NCBI GenBank assembly: GCA_016716405.1
Contig: JADJWK010000002.1
Span: 496,001 to 560,000 of the forward strand
DNA: 64,000 bases
Reading direction: 5' to 3'
DNA from: Candidatus Melainabacteria bacterium
GTDB lineage: Bacteria; Cyanobacteriota; Vampirovibrionia; Obscuribacterales; Obscuribacteraceae
Numbering within the stretch: position 1 is the stretch's first letter; each line of letters begins with the position of its first letter. The position numbers were made by a program, and so were the translations under genes. The notes below the pieces were generated by a model, which was not told the DNA's origin, made no database searches, and was given only the letters and a program-made list of their open reading frames with translations. Positions 54,016 through 62,908 of this stretch are shown here, piece after piece.

Positions 54016-54279
54016 TTCAGGAACCTCATGATCGAGCCCGCCCGGAGCCGGCTCTTATCTACGTTTGGCAGCAATGGTAGCACTTTCGCTTGCCGACCCG
54101 GCCAATGCACATCTTTTATGTTGCATTTGGGGAAGGCTTGAGTTACAGTTAGATGTCAAGACCAAGTCTTAAGTTTTTCACTTTATCTTCGGAACGACCA
54201 GGTGTCCTGATAATCAATTTGTTTTCAAGGGAATGATGTTCAGGTGCCCTTGTCCAGATTTCTCATTTAATATTGTGAT

Positions 54280-55011
54280 ATGGAGCCCCCTTTAGTAATG
54301 ACCTCGAATTCGTATCGGAAAGCTCCCGCAAGGGGGATACGCGCCCGGGCCAGCCTGGGTCTTCTGATCCTCCTCGGTCTTCTTATGCAGAGCGGGCTTC
54401 CGGCAGGAGCCTCGGTGCTCCAGGGCAAGATCGAGACAACCGGGGAAGGACAGACCGATGGTGGTTTTCCCGAGGGTTCCACACCGATAACAGAGGTTGT
54501 CGGCGCTCCTTCATCGGCGAGGGAGGCGGCTGCTCCCCGCGTCGCCAGGGCCCTGCCCAGCACGGGCAGCGGTCCCGTCGCTCCTCCTGATTCGTTTCCC
54601 GCAGGCTTTGTCGGCACCTGGAAGTGTGTCACCAGGGTCACATCCTCGGCAGTGGAGACTGTCAAGCCCGGAACGACTCTGGCAAGCGAGGTCCGTTTTG
54701 TCGCCGAGGCCGGCGGCAAAGGCAAGGTCAAGGCTGTCTGGGTGCAACCCGGTTGGACCGAGGCCCAGGCTGCGGCGGTCGCCTGGAGTGACAGCGAAGC
54801 CAGGGTTGATCGCACTTGCTACTATTACGGCGAAGGCATGAACGGATCCTGGGCCTCGCGATCCCGCGATCACTTCGTGCGCAAGTCTCCGAGCACCATC
54901 GAATGCGACAGCTATGTCGATCAGTATCTCGACGGACGGTATCTCGGACGATACCGGACTGTCTCGCTGCTGACCAAAATGGGCACCGTCGATACTATTG
55001 CCGCATATTGA
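54280..55011 (+). CDS. Secreted protein of unknown function
   Basis: Unrecognised 243-residue exported protein. A signal peptide is clear after a basic start (RASLGLLILLGLLMQSGLPAGAS, predicted cleavage near AGA-S). Residues 45-105 are low complexity (Pro, Ala, Gly, Ser). From about 108 a compact domain begins (FVGTWKCVTRVTSSAVE...) with two Cys that could form a disulfide, and it ends in YRTVSLLTKMG. The domain looks like a small beta-sheet binding fold but I cannot name it. Starts at ATG 54280 or 54298. It converges on eno. Confidence 0.7.
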   Translation: MEPPLVMTSNSYRKAPARGIRARASLGLLILLGLLMQSGLPAGASVLQGKIETTGEGQTDGGFPEGSTPITEVVGAPSSAREAAAPRVARALPSTGSGPVAPPDSFPAGFVGTWKCVTRVTSSAVETVKPGTTLASEVRFVAEAGGKGKVKAVWVQPGWTEAQAAAVAWSDSEARVDRTCYYYGEGMNGSWASRSRDHFVRKSPSTIECDSYVDQYLDGRYLGRYRTVSLLTKMGTVDTIAAY

Positions 55012-55027
55012 TTCCTGGTCTCGCCGG

Positions 55028-56350
55028 TTACTTGGCGCTGGCCACTGCCTTCCTGGAGCCGCGGGAGCGGTTTTGAACGAAGGATTCGGCGCCCTTGTAG
55101 ACGGCTGAATTGCCGAGGTCCCGCTCGATACGGAGGAGCTGGTTGTACTTGGCTGTCCGCTCCGAACGGCAGGGCGCTCCCGTTTTGATCTGGCCCGTGC
55201 ACATGGCCACGGCGAGATCGGCAATGGTGGCGTCCTCGGTTTCACCGCTGCGATGAGAAAGGATACTCGAATAACCGCTTTCGGTAGCCATCGATATAGC
55301 TGCGATAGTCTCGGTCAGGGTTCCTATCTGGTTGGGTTTGATCAGGATCGAGTTACCAACACCGAGTTCGATACCACGCTTGAGGCGCTCGGTGTTGGTG
55401 ACGAAGAGATCGTCGCCGACGAGCTGAACCCGATCGCCCAGGGCTACGGTGAGCTCTTTCCATCCGTCCCAGTCCTCCTCGGCCAGCCCGTCTTCGATGC
55501 TGACAATCGGATAATTGGCGGTCAACTTCTCATAATACTCGACCATCTCGGTGCTGGTCAGAGATTTGTTCTCGGTTGCCAGGTGATATTTGCCCTTCTC
55601 GTAGAATTCGGTCGAGGCCGGATCGAGTGCCAGCGAGACCTGCTCCCCGGGCTTGAATCCAGCTTTCTCGATGGCTTCCACTATAAGCTCGAGGGCCTCC
55701 TCATTGGCTTTGAGCGAAGGAGCGAAACCGCCCTCGTCACCAACCCCGGTGCTCAGCCCTTTCTTGTGGAGAACGGCCTTGAGCGAGTGGTAGGTCTCAA
55801 CGCCCCACTGCAGACCTTCCGAGAAGCTTCGGGCGCCGATCGGAGCGATCATGAACTCCTGCAGGTCGACACCGTCCTGAGCGTGCTTGCCACCATTGAG
55901 AATATTCATGAGCGGCACCGGAAGAACGCAAGCCGATACACCGCCAACATATCTGAAGAGTGGCATACCAAGCGCGTTTGCGGCTGCTTTGGCGACCGCC
56001 AGACTGACACCGAGTGTGGCATTGGCTCCGAGCTTCGATTTGTTATCAGTACCATCGAGTCTCTGCAGCTCATGATCGATCAGGACCTGCTCCATTGCGC
56101 TTGCCCCGATCAGCGATTTGCTGACTGTGTCATGGATATGGGCGATAGCGGTGAGCACTCCCTTGCCACCATATCGCTTCGGATCTTTGTCTCGCAATTC
56201 CACGGCCTCGAAACTACCGGTGGAGGCACCGGACGGAACGGCGGCTCTACCGGCGGCACCATTCGAAAGCACTACCGTGACTTCAACCGTAGGATTGCCG
56301 CGCGAATCCAGGATTTCCATCGCCGATATTTCTTCAATATGCGTCATCAC
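55028..56350 (-). CDS. eno: Enolase
   Basis: Converts 2-phosphoglycerate to phosphoenolpyruvate in glycolysis, Mg2+-dependent, cytosolic. Complete signatures: EILDSRGNPTVEVTV, AVPSGASTGSFEAVELRD, the catalytic loop TGVGDEGGFAPSL, SIEDGLAEEDWDGW, LVGDDLFVTNTERL, and the family signature ILIKPNQIGTLTETI and SHRSGETEDATIADLAV. 440 residues; a basic C-terminal tail of about 15 residues is unusual. GTG at 56350 has GGAG seven bases upstream; ATG 56347 is equally possible. The promoter region has a 9-base inverted repeat (56418-56460). Confidence 0.97.
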   Translation of the reverse strand: MMTHIEEISAMEILDSRGNPTVEVTVVLSNGAAGRAAVPSGASTGSFEAVELRDKDPKRYGGKGVLTAIAHIHDTVSKSLIGASAMEQVLIDHELQRLDGTDNKSKLGANATLGVSLAVAKAAANALGMPLFRYVGGVSACVLPVPLMNILNGGKHAQDGVDLQEFMIAPIGARSFSEGLQWGVETYHSLKAVLHKKGLSTGVGDEGGFAPSLKANEEALELIVEAIEKAGFKPGEQVSLALDPASTEFYEKGKYHLATENKSLTSTEMVEYYEKLTANYPIVSIEDGLAEEDWDGWKELTVALGDRVQLVGDDLFVTNTERLKRGIELGVGNSILIKPNQIGTLTETIAAISMATESGYSSILSHRSGETEDATIADLAVAMCTGQIKTGAPCRSERTAKYNQLLRIERDLGNSAVYKGAESFVQNRSRGSRKAVASAK

Positions 56351-56417
56351 TATGTCACTCCATCGGTGGTATCAACGTCCGCTTTTATCAGCGAATTTCC
56401 GAAATTCGCAAATCTTT

Positions 56418-56460
56418 CTGGTGCAAAAGGATCAGGTTCAAGTATAATTTCTTGCACCAG
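56418..56460. promoter_or_regulatory. Inverted repeat in eno divergent promoter region
   Basis: CTGGTGCAA at 56418-56426 and TTGCACCAG at 56452-56460 are a perfect 9-base inverted repeat with 25 bases between. The spacer contains TATAAT (56443-56448, plus strand) and TATACT on the minus strand. This is a plausible operator over a divergent promoter serving eno and the zinc-finger gene at 56564. Confidence 0.5.
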
Positions 56461-56563
56461 ATCTTAAAAACCAGATCGAGATTTTAACTCAGCTAACAAT
56501 ATCATCTGATCGCGATTCGTGATCTTACAGTTCGCAAAGCGAACCTAGAAGTGGCGGGCAAAC

Positions 56564-56920
56564 ATGGGCGGCGACCATGGAAGCGGTTTCCAGGCTATCC
56601 AAGAATATTTTCAACAAAAGGTATGCCGGTTCTGCTCCAGACAATTCCAGCAGGAAGGAATCGAGCTCCTCAGGCAGGAGCCCGGGGTCCTCGTAGTCCG
56701 CGTCACCTGCCGCGCTTGCGGTCATCCCCTGGGCGTAGCCATAGTCGGCACCGCTCCCGGCCGTTCCGAGCAAAAGCCGTCCAGGCAGACCGAATGGACC
56801 AAGCGTGACCGCCGAAGGCTGGCTGATAAACCCAAGATCACCTACGATGATGTGCTCTCCGCGCATCTTTTCTTCCAGGGTCTCGGTTCCGACTGGGCCA
56901 AGCATCTTCCCGCTCGCTAG
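56564..56920 (+). CDS. Small zinc-finger-like protein
   Basis: Unrecognised 118-residue protein with four cysteines in two CxxC knuckles (C21/C24 in CRFC and C49/C52 in CRAC), typical of a zinc site. The region between is amphipathic (QEGIELLRQEPGVLVVRVT). The C-terminal half is basic, ending in KITYDDVLSAHLFFQGLGSDWAKHLP. Position upstream of the radical SAM gene, 70 bases apart, suggests a shared transcript but no functional link is known. Confidence 0.65.
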   Translation: MGGDHGSGFQAIQEYFQQKVCRFCSRQFQQEGIELLRQEPGVLVVRVTCRACGHPLGVAIVGTAPGRSEQKPSRQTEWTKRDRRRLADKPKITYDDVLSAHLFFQGLGSDWAKHLPAR

Positions 56921-56992
56921 CGGGACTTCGATCAATATATTCATGTCTTTATCTTTGCTGTTGAAATTCTCCGGATCTGAGACAATTGGGCT

Positions 56993-58618
56993 ATGTTCGG
57001 CAACGAGATCCGTCTGGCTCCACCGCGTAGCAGGTCCGGGACGGCAATGGATGTCGCCTGGTGCTACCCGGGCAGCTATGCCATCGGCATGGCCGGTCTT
57101 GGCTATCAGCTGGTCTGGGATCTTATCGATAGCCAGGAGGATGCCCGGGCTATCCGTTGCTTCACCGATATGGACGAATTCGACGGTGCGGACAGGCGAG
57201 CGGCCTGCCGGCTTTTCGGATTCACCCTGGGCTGGGAGCTCGACTTCGTCAATGTCCTCAGCCTGCTCGATCGCTACGGAGTAGCTCTCTCCTCCGGGCA
57301 GAGGGGCGACGACGATCCAATCGTCTTTGGAGGCGGTCCTGTCCTTTCCGCCAATCCCGAGCCTTATGCCGACATCTTCGACGCTGTGCTTCTGGGGGAC
57401 GCCGAAGCGACGGTCGGGCCATTTATTTCCGCCCTGGCGAGAGAGAGGGGGGGCTCGAGCAGGCGGGCTCGACTCGAGATGCTCGCCCGGCTGCCGGGCG
57501 TCTATGTTCCGTCGCTATATGAAGTCGAATACGACCCGCTCGGGCCGATCAGATCGGTGACCCCGCTGGCCGGCGCCGCTCCGCCGACGGTGGAGCGTCA
57601 GGTGTACAGAGGCGACAGGGATTATATGGCGAAGTCCTCCTTTCTCTCGCCTGATACTATATGGGGTGCTACATTCCTGATCGAGGTGGTGCGCTCCTGT
57701 CCTCAGGAATGCCGGTTCTGCCTGGCCAGCTATCTCACCCGGCCCTTTCGCTTTGCTGCCGTGGATGCGATTGTCGGGGAAGTGGAGAAAGTGCGGGATC
57801 GGGCCTTTCGAATCGGTCTTCTGGGACCGTCCATCACCGAGCATCCCGAGTTCGCGGAGCTGGCAAAGAGGCTTTCAGCGATGGCGAATCTGGAGGCCAC
57901 CATAGCCTCTGTCCGTGCCGATACTCTGGATGTCGAGCTGGTCAGGTCTATCGCCGGTCTCGGCCAGAAGTCGGTGACCATCGCTCTCGAATCGGGCTCC
58001 GAGCGTCTGCGAGGGATCATGAAGAAGAATCTCAGCCAGGAGCAGATCGAAAGCGCTCTGGATGCCATCGATAGAGGCGGTCTTTCCGGAGTAAAGCTAT
58101 ACGGGATCGCGGGTCTTCCCTATGAGACCGGGGATGACCTGGACGAGACGATACGGCTTCTGACCATGCTCAAGAGGAGGCACAAGAGGCTTCGTTTCGT
58201 GTTCGGTCTTTCCTCCTTTGTTCCCAAGGCTCAGACTCCTTTCCAGTGGATGGGTCGAGATCGGTCCTGCGCCTCGAAGATGGAGTATCTGCGCAAGCAC
58301 CTCAGTAGAGCCGGGATCGATGTCCGTCCGGAGAGCCACAACTGGAGCGATATCCAGGCGCTCTTATCGCGGGGGGACCGGCGGCTGGCTCCGGTTCTTG
58401 GCGAGGTTGGAAGTAGTGGCAGAGGAACTCTGGGCACCTGGCGCAAAGCTTTGAAACGTTTCGCCGATAGCTGCCCGTCCCTGGATTTCTATGCTTATCG
58501 TAATATTGCGGTTACCGAGACCCTTCCCTGGGGGCATCTCAGCCCCGGCGCGCCGGAGAAGCAGGCTTATCTGGAGCGGCACCTCGAGGATGCTTCCAGG
58601 CTGGCACTGGGGCAGTGA
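56993..58618 (+). CDS. B12-binding-type radical SAM protein
   Basis: 541-residue radical SAM enzyme resembling the TIGR03960 family. The N-terminal region (about 1-170) is the B12-binding-like Rossmann part with DPIVFGGGPVLSANPEPYADIFDAVLLGDAE. The radical SAM core follows with the cluster motif CxxxCxxC in SCPQECRFC. Further core strands are visible (LEATIASVRADTLDVEL, VTIALESGSERLRGIMKKNLS and KLYGIAGLPYETGDDLDETI). The C-terminal 150 residues are helical. The reaction is unknown. The start ATG 56993 follows a 72-base gap after the zinc-finger gene. Confidence 0.88.
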   Translation: MFGNEIRLAPPRSRSGTAMDVAWCYPGSYAIGMAGLGYQLVWDLIDSQEDARAIRCFTDMDEFDGADRRAACRLFGFTLGWELDFVNVLSLLDRYGVALSSGQRGDDDPIVFGGGPVLSANPEPYADIFDAVLLGDAEATVGPFISALARERGGSSRRARLEMLARLPGVYVPSLYEVEYDPLGPIRSVTPLAGAAPPTVERQVYRGDRDYMAKSSFLSPDTIWGATFLIEVVRSCPQECRFCLASYLTRPFRFAAVDAIVGEVEKVRDRAFRIGLLGPSITEHPEFAELAKRLSAMANLEATIASVRADTLDVELVRSIAGLGQKSVTIALESGSERLRGIMKKNLSQEQIESALDAIDRGGLSGVKLYGIAGLPYETGDDLDETIRLLTMLKRRHKRLRFVFGLSSFVPKAQTPFQWMGRDRSCASKMEYLRKHLSRAGIDVRPESHNWSDIQALLSRGDRRLAPVLGEVGSSGRGTLGTWRKALKRFADSCPSLDFYAYRNIAVTETLPWGHLSPGAPEKQAYLERHLEDASRLALGQ

Positions 58619-58678
58619 TGTTCAAAATCGGTTGACAAGCCGCTAATATATACGTCTGGTCGGGTCGGGATATGTCGA

Positions 58679-58704
58679 GAGTGGGTTGTTAGAGTGGGTT
58701 GTTA
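58679..58704 (+). repeat. Two perfect 13-bp tandem repeats
   Basis: GAGTGGGTTGTTA occurs twice in direct tandem (58679-58691 and 58692-58704), ending six bases before the start codon at 58711. It sits across the ribosome-binding region of the eIF2B-like gene, so copy number could change translation of that gene. Confidence 0.85.
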
Positions 58705-58710
58705 AGGTAT

Positions 58711-59652
58711 ATGGGAAAATCGGAACAGGACTGGATCTCGGACCTGGTTCATCCGCTTGGCGAGGACCTTTCGTCAGGAGCTGCTGAGCTGGCTCTTCGA
58801 GGGATCGTTGTTTTTCAATCGGTAATGAGCGAAAGCGAGGGCAAGGGTCCCGAGGCTCTCAAGTCGGATCTCACTCATGCCGCCATCCGCATGGTGAAAT
58901 GCCAGCCGGCGATGGCGCCCATATTCCATCTCGCCAACTCGGTGCTTATCGCTATCGACGGCAAGAGCGAGGTGAAAGAGATCGTCGAGGCGTGCCAGTC
59001 TTCCCTTGACGAGTTCGAGCGCAGCCTCTGCGAGAGTGCCGCCAGAATTGCCGATACCGCTTTCGATCTGATCGATCCAGGTTGTTTCGTCTTCGCTTAT
59101 TCGTTCAGCTCCACCGTGGTCAGCGCCCTTCTCAATGCCCGTGCCAGGGGCCGGTATTTCAGGGTGGCATGCACGGAGGCCAGACCGAGCCTGGAAGGCC
59201 GGAAGTTCGCAGCGCGTCTTTCCGCCGGCGGCATCGAGGTGGTGCACACCTTCGACAATGCAATGGGTCTTGTCCTGGCCAACTGTGCCGTGGCTTTCAT
59301 GGGCTGTGACGGTATCGCCCGGCCCGGAGTGGTCAACAAAGTCGGCTCCTGGCTCCTGGCGGTAGGCTGCCGCGAGCTCGGCATTCCCCTCTATGCTCTC
59401 TCGGGGACGGAAAAGTTCGTCGGCGAAGATCGACTGTTCGAGTTCGAAAAGCATCATCGTCCCGGTTTCGAGGTATGGGAGGATGCTCCCCGGGGCATCA
59501 GCCTTCTCAACAATCAATACGACCTGGTGCCATTTTCTCTCATATCCGGACTGGTCACCGAGCGCGGCATCCTGGAAGAGAAAGACGTGGATGCAATCGC
59601 CAGCAGCTACACCGTTCATGATGCCCTGAAACTAGAGACCGCCACCTTTTGA
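58711..59652 (+). CDS. eIF-2B/MtnA-superfamily protein
   Basis: 313-residue member of the eIF2B alpha/beta/delta, MtnA and ribose-1,5-bisphosphate isomerase fold. An N-terminal helical domain is followed by the Rossmann-like core VACTEARPSLEGRKFAARLSAGGI, DNAMGLVLANCAVAFMGCDGIARPG, VVNKVGSWLLAVGCRELGIPLYAL. The active-site Cys and Asp of MtnA are not obvious: the usual GADxI reads MGCDGI and the TxCNxG loop is absent. It may be a divergent isomerase or a non-catalytic regulator. ATG at 58711 is preferred over TTG 58699. A secreted-protein gene follows with a 4-base overlap. Confidence 0.8.
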   Translation: MGKSEQDWISDLVHPLGEDLSSGAAELALRGIVVFQSVMSESEGKGPEALKSDLTHAAIRMVKCQPAMAPIFHLANSVLIAIDGKSEVKEIVEACQSSLDEFERSLCESAARIADTAFDLIDPGCFVFAYSFSSTVVSALLNARARGRYFRVACTEARPSLEGRKFAARLSAGGIEVVHTFDNAMGLVLANCAVAFMGCDGIARPGVVNKVGSWLLAVGCRELGIPLYALSGTEKFVGEDRLFEFEKHHRPGFEVWEDAPRGISLLNNQYDLVPFSLISGLVTERGILEEKDVDAIASSYTVHDALKLETATF

Positions 59653-60170
59653 GACCTGTCTGGGCTTTTCTGTCGCTCCTGCTTTTCATGACTGTGCCGG
59701 CGCAGGCTCGCCTGGGCGAGAAGATCAAGTCTTTCAATCAGAGACACAGAGCCGATTTGCATTTGAAGGAAGTGATCATAAAGCAGGAGACCAAGTATTA
59801 TGAATACTCGGTTCTCATCGATCCGTCCCTCCTCTCGGTGGCGCCCGGCTTCGCCTGCGGTCTCACCGCTACGGTCAAGCATGGCGTGATCACCGGCGAG
59901 TCGATGATCGTTCGTTTCGGCGAGCAGCCTCTGAAAGCCAATGATCTTGCTATTTCTTACGGACTCTCTTTCGTCAATGACGCTCTGGACAGAAAACCGA
60001 GCGTGCTTGACGAGGAAAACGATAGAAAGGTATTTCAAAAAGCGATCTTTCAAGCCATGACCACCCTGCCGCAAGAGCTGCGTTTCGTCGGGTGTAAAGG
60101 CAAGATAGTCTTCTCCAGGAGCGCGGACAACAACCTGCTCATCGCAGCCGTGCCAGAGCCTAATATCTAG
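59649..60170 (+). CDS. Secreted protein of unknown function
   Basis: Unrecognised 173-residue exported protein starting at TTG 59649, which overlaps the previous stop as TTGA. Signal peptide: WAFLSLLLFMTVPAQA, cleavage after AQA. The mature part is mixed alpha/beta with two Cys (FACGL and FVGCKG) and no known motif. It ends 11 bases inside the convergent gene. Co-transcription with the eIF2B-like gene is likely. Confidence 0.7.
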   Translation: MRPVWAFLSLLLFMTVPAQARLGEKIKSFNQRHRADLHLKEVIIKQETKYYEYSVLIDPSLLSVAPGFACGLTATVKHGVITGESMIVRFGEQPLKANDLAISYGLSFVNDALDRKPSVLDEENDRKVFQKAIFQAMTTLPQELRFVGCKGKIVFSRSADNNLLIAAVPEPNI

Positions 60171-61407
60171 GCGCGGAAAGCGCCACCAGATTGCCGTCTC
60201 TATCGAGAAACAGGGCTTTCACGAAGTCCAGCCTGGCTCTGGTCGACTCTTCGGAAGCGCTTCTGCCGGCGAGCTTCACCTGCTTTTCCAGGGTGAGCTT
60301 GTTGAGGTCGTAAGACGCAATGCTCATAGAGGCGTCATCTTTCTGGTCTTTCTGATTATTCTCGCTCTGACCGCTGTAATAGAAACGCTTGTTCCGAAAG
60401 TCGATGACATACCGGCTCTGGCTGCCGAATCCGATCAGGGTGCCTACTTCTTCGCAGGGCGGGCGCAGGTCAATAATGGCCTCTTTGAGGATGGCGGCTG
60501 GCACTCCCGATAGTACCACCACATCCTTTTCCTCGAGAGGCGGCTCTTTCGAGAAGTTTCGAATGAGGCGTACCGACCCGTCTTGAGCATCGAGAATACG
60601 AATCTTTTCCTCATCAAGAATCAACAGGGCAAGGGCCGCGTGATTGTAGAAAATTCGTGAGTGGAAGCTCACCGGTATTTTGAGATCTTCGAGCTTGTCA
60701 GGATCGGGAGACTCCAGATCGATGACTTTCAAGGTGCGCCGTCCCTGCTCGCTCTTCTTGCCCGCATCATCAGCTTTCTTTACGAGGACGAAGAGCCGCG
60801 ATCCTTCGCGGTCTACCGCAAGATCGACGATCTTGTCACGGCAATCGATAGTCTCGAGCGAGGGCTTGTCCAGATCGGCGATCAAGTGGATCGAGCTTTC
60901 GCCAGCCAGAAGAGCCGACTTTCCGTTGTTGAATACAGCAAGCCTGCCGGCCTTGCTCTCTGCCGGAAGATCGATCAGGGGGCTGTCTTTCTCGAGCAGG
61001 ACCGGCTTACCGTCTTCGTCCCCGAGCCTGACGTCCACCGGCATGTCTTCAGGAAGCTCGACATGCTCGTTCGAGCCGCCCGCCATTTTGCCTGCTCGCT
61101 CGAAATCGTGCCCGGCTGTGAGCCTGAAATAGGCATGATGACCGTGTCCGCCATCGACAAAGAAGTAGTCGCTTCCTGAAAGCTGCTCGATATCGACAGC
61201 GGAGTTGAGGGTGGTGAGCTTGTTCTCCAGCTTGTCCAAGACCGGCGTCGAGAGGATGTGTATGCGAAACTTCGGTACCCCGGACCTGGTAATGGCGTCG
61301 CCACTCAGGAGGTCCTGCAAGGGTGAAAGCTCCATGACCAGGACAAGGAGCAAGAACAGGACTCCAGCAATGGCGATGCCGACCCTTGTCTTGACGAATC
61401 CTTTCAT
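60160..61407 (-). CDS. Membrane-anchored protein with propeller-like repeats
   Basis: Unrecognised 415-residue protein. One N-terminal hydrophobic helix (VGIAIAGVLFLLLVLVME) acts as signal anchor. The remainder is beta-rich with repeated strand patterns (RLAVFNNGKSALLAG, LAVDREGSRLFVLV, SRIFYNHAALALLIL, RYVIDFRNKRFYYSG, FLDRDGNLVALS), suggesting a beta-propeller facing the periplasm. No catalytic motif is seen. It lies 25 bases after the glutamate dehydrogenase gene on the same strand. Confidence 0.7.
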   Translation of the reverse strand: MKGFVKTRVGIAIAGVLFLLLVLVMELSPLQDLLSGDAITRSGVPKFRIHILSTPVLDKLENKLTTLNSAVDIEQLSGSDYFFVDGGHGHHAYFRLTAGHDFERAGKMAGGSNEHVELPEDMPVDVRLGDEDGKPVLLEKDSPLIDLPAESKAGRLAVFNNGKSALLAGESSIHLIADLDKPSLETIDCRDKIVDLAVDREGSRLFVLVKKADDAGKKSEQGRRTLKVIDLESPDPDKLEDLKIPVSFHSRIFYNHAALALLILDEEKIRILDAQDGSVRLIRNFSKEPPLEEKDVVVLSGVPAAILKEAIIDLRPPCEEVGTLIGFGSQSRYVIDFRNKRFYYSGQSENNQKDQKDDASMSIASYDLNKLTLEKQVKLAGRSASEESTRARLDFVKALFLDRDGNLVALSAPRY

Positions 61408-61432
61408 AGTCAGGCCACAGTCAGGTCTTGTT

Positions 61433-62728
61433 CTAGGGATAAAGTCCCCGGAGCCAGCGCGCTTCCACTACTCGGTCGATAGCCAGGCGCATGGATGCCA
61501 TTCTCAGGGAGCACTGATATTCGTCCGCCACCGCAAAGACTTTCTGGCAGACCCGATTGACGAGCTCCTCGAGTCTCGCCTGCACTTCTTCCTCGGTCCA
61601 GAGGAGACGCATCATACCCTGCACCCACTCGAAGTAAGCGACAGTGGCGCCGGCACCGTTAGCCAGGATATCCGGAATGACTGTTACGCCTCTGGACTCG
61701 AGAATCTCGTCCGCCTCGGGGGTGGTGGGGGCGTTGGCTCCTTCGACGATGATCTTGCAGCGGATGCTCTCGACATTGTCAAGGTTGATCTGGTTTCGCA
61801 GGGCACAGGGAACGAGGACATCGCAATCGAGGGCGAGGAGCTCGTCATTGGTTACCGCCCGGGCTTCCGGGAAGCCGTGTATAGAACCGGTTTGCTGCCT
61901 GTGCTCGAAAAGCTTGGGCAGATCCAGACCTTTGGGATTGTAGAGGCCTCCCCGGCTATCCGAGACGGCGACGATCTTGAAACCCATTTTGCTCAGACCC
62001 CTGGCCACAGAGGCTCCGACAGCGCCGAATCCTTGAATGGCCACAGTCGGGCTGTCCGATTTCATATTCATCTGGCGGACGACGTTCCTGGCCACAAGGG
62101 CCACACCGTAACCGGTGGCATCGATATAGCTGAGGGTGCCGCCGATGGATGACGGCTTGCCTGTCACTATCGAAGGCACCGTATGCCCGACATTGACGCT
62201 GAAGGTGTCGAGGATCCAGGACATGGTCTGGGAATCGGTGTTCAGATCCGGACCCTGAACGTCCTGGCTCGGACCGATGAGCTCGATGATCTCGGAGCAG
62301 TAACGCCTGGTGGCCCGCTCTTTCTCGCCCATCGAGAGCTTGGAGGCGTCCAGACGGATCCCTCCGTGAGCGCCGCCGAAGGGCAGGTTCATCAGGGAGC
62401 ATTTCCAGGTCATGAGCATGGCCATGGCAGCCACTTCACCCAGGGTGAGGTCGGCGTTGAAGCGGACTCCGCCCTTGCCGGGTCCGGTGGCCAGATCGTG
62501 ATGGACCCGGTAGCCGATGAAGGAACGGACGCTGCCGTCGTCCATGCGCACCGGCACGATTACCGTCATGGCTCGTTTCGGGGCACGCAGCGGGACGAGA
62601 GTGTCCTCATCTACTTTCATCCACTGGGTGGCCTTGTCAAGATAGCGTCGGGCCATCCTGAAATCATCGTTTTCCCACTCGTTGCCATGGATGTCCGGTG
62701 CCTGGACCTGTTCGGGTTTGCTTGTCAT
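61433..62728 (-). CDS. Glu/Leu/Phe/Val dehydrogenase-family protein
   Basis: 431-residue amino-acid dehydrogenase, most like bacterial glutamate dehydrogenase. The dimerisation/catalytic domain has GPGKGGVRF (Lys85) and MTWKCSLMNLPFGGAHGG. In active members the latter motif reads GGxKGG with the catalytic lysine; here codon 62368-62366 is CAC, so His121 replaces it. The NAD(P) domain follows with VAIQGFGAVGASVARGL and IIVEGANAPTTPEAD. ATG at 62728 is used; the open frame reaches 62827 without a ribosome site. Activity as a glutamate dehydrogenase is therefore uncertain. Confidence 0.88.
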   Translation of the reverse strand: MTSKPEQVQAPDIHGNEWENDDFRMARRYLDKATQWMKVDEDTLVPLRAPKRAMTVIVPVRMDDGSVRSFIGYRVHHDLATGPGKGGVRFNADLTLGEVAAMAMLMTWKCSLMNLPFGGAHGGIRLDASKLSMGEKERATRRYCSEIIELIGPSQDVQGPDLNTDSQTMSWILDTFSVNVGHTVPSIVTGKPSSIGGTLSYIDATGYGVALVARNVVRQMNMKSDSPTVAIQGFGAVGASVARGLSKMGFKIVAVSDSRGGLYNPKGLDLPKLFEHRQQTGSIHGFPEARAVTNDELLALDCDVLVPCALRNQINLDNVESIRCKIIVEGANAPTTPEADEILESRGVTVIPDILANGAGATVAYFEWVQGMMRLLWTEEEVQARLEELVNRVCQKVFAVADEYQCSLRMASMRLAIDRVVEARWLRGLYP

Positions 62729-62891
62729 GTTATGCCGCTCGAATTGTCGCTCAAAACAACAGGCGTATTGTACTCCGATTGGCTTGAAAAGTAAGGGTTT
62801 CGTCCATCCAAGATCATCGATGTTCATAATGCCGTGGCTCCCGGACCCGGCTCCTGCGGGTTGCCACTACCGGCAGTGGTTTACCTGAATG

Positions 62892-62902
62892 TGGTATAAA
62901 AT
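62892..62902 (+). promoter_or_regulatory. Extended -10 element before the Ser/Thr kinase
   Basis: TGGTATAAAAT (62892-62902) matches an extended -10 (TGnTATAAA). Transcription would begin near 62907, only a few bases before ATG 62909, so the mRNA could be nearly leaderless. A -35 was not found. Confidence 0.4.
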
Positions 62903-62908
62903 ACTCTC

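Noticed and set aside
54016..54279. SAH riboswitch upstream of ahcY
   Set aside because: The conserved GAGGAGCGYUGC-type core was looked for on the minus strand and not found.
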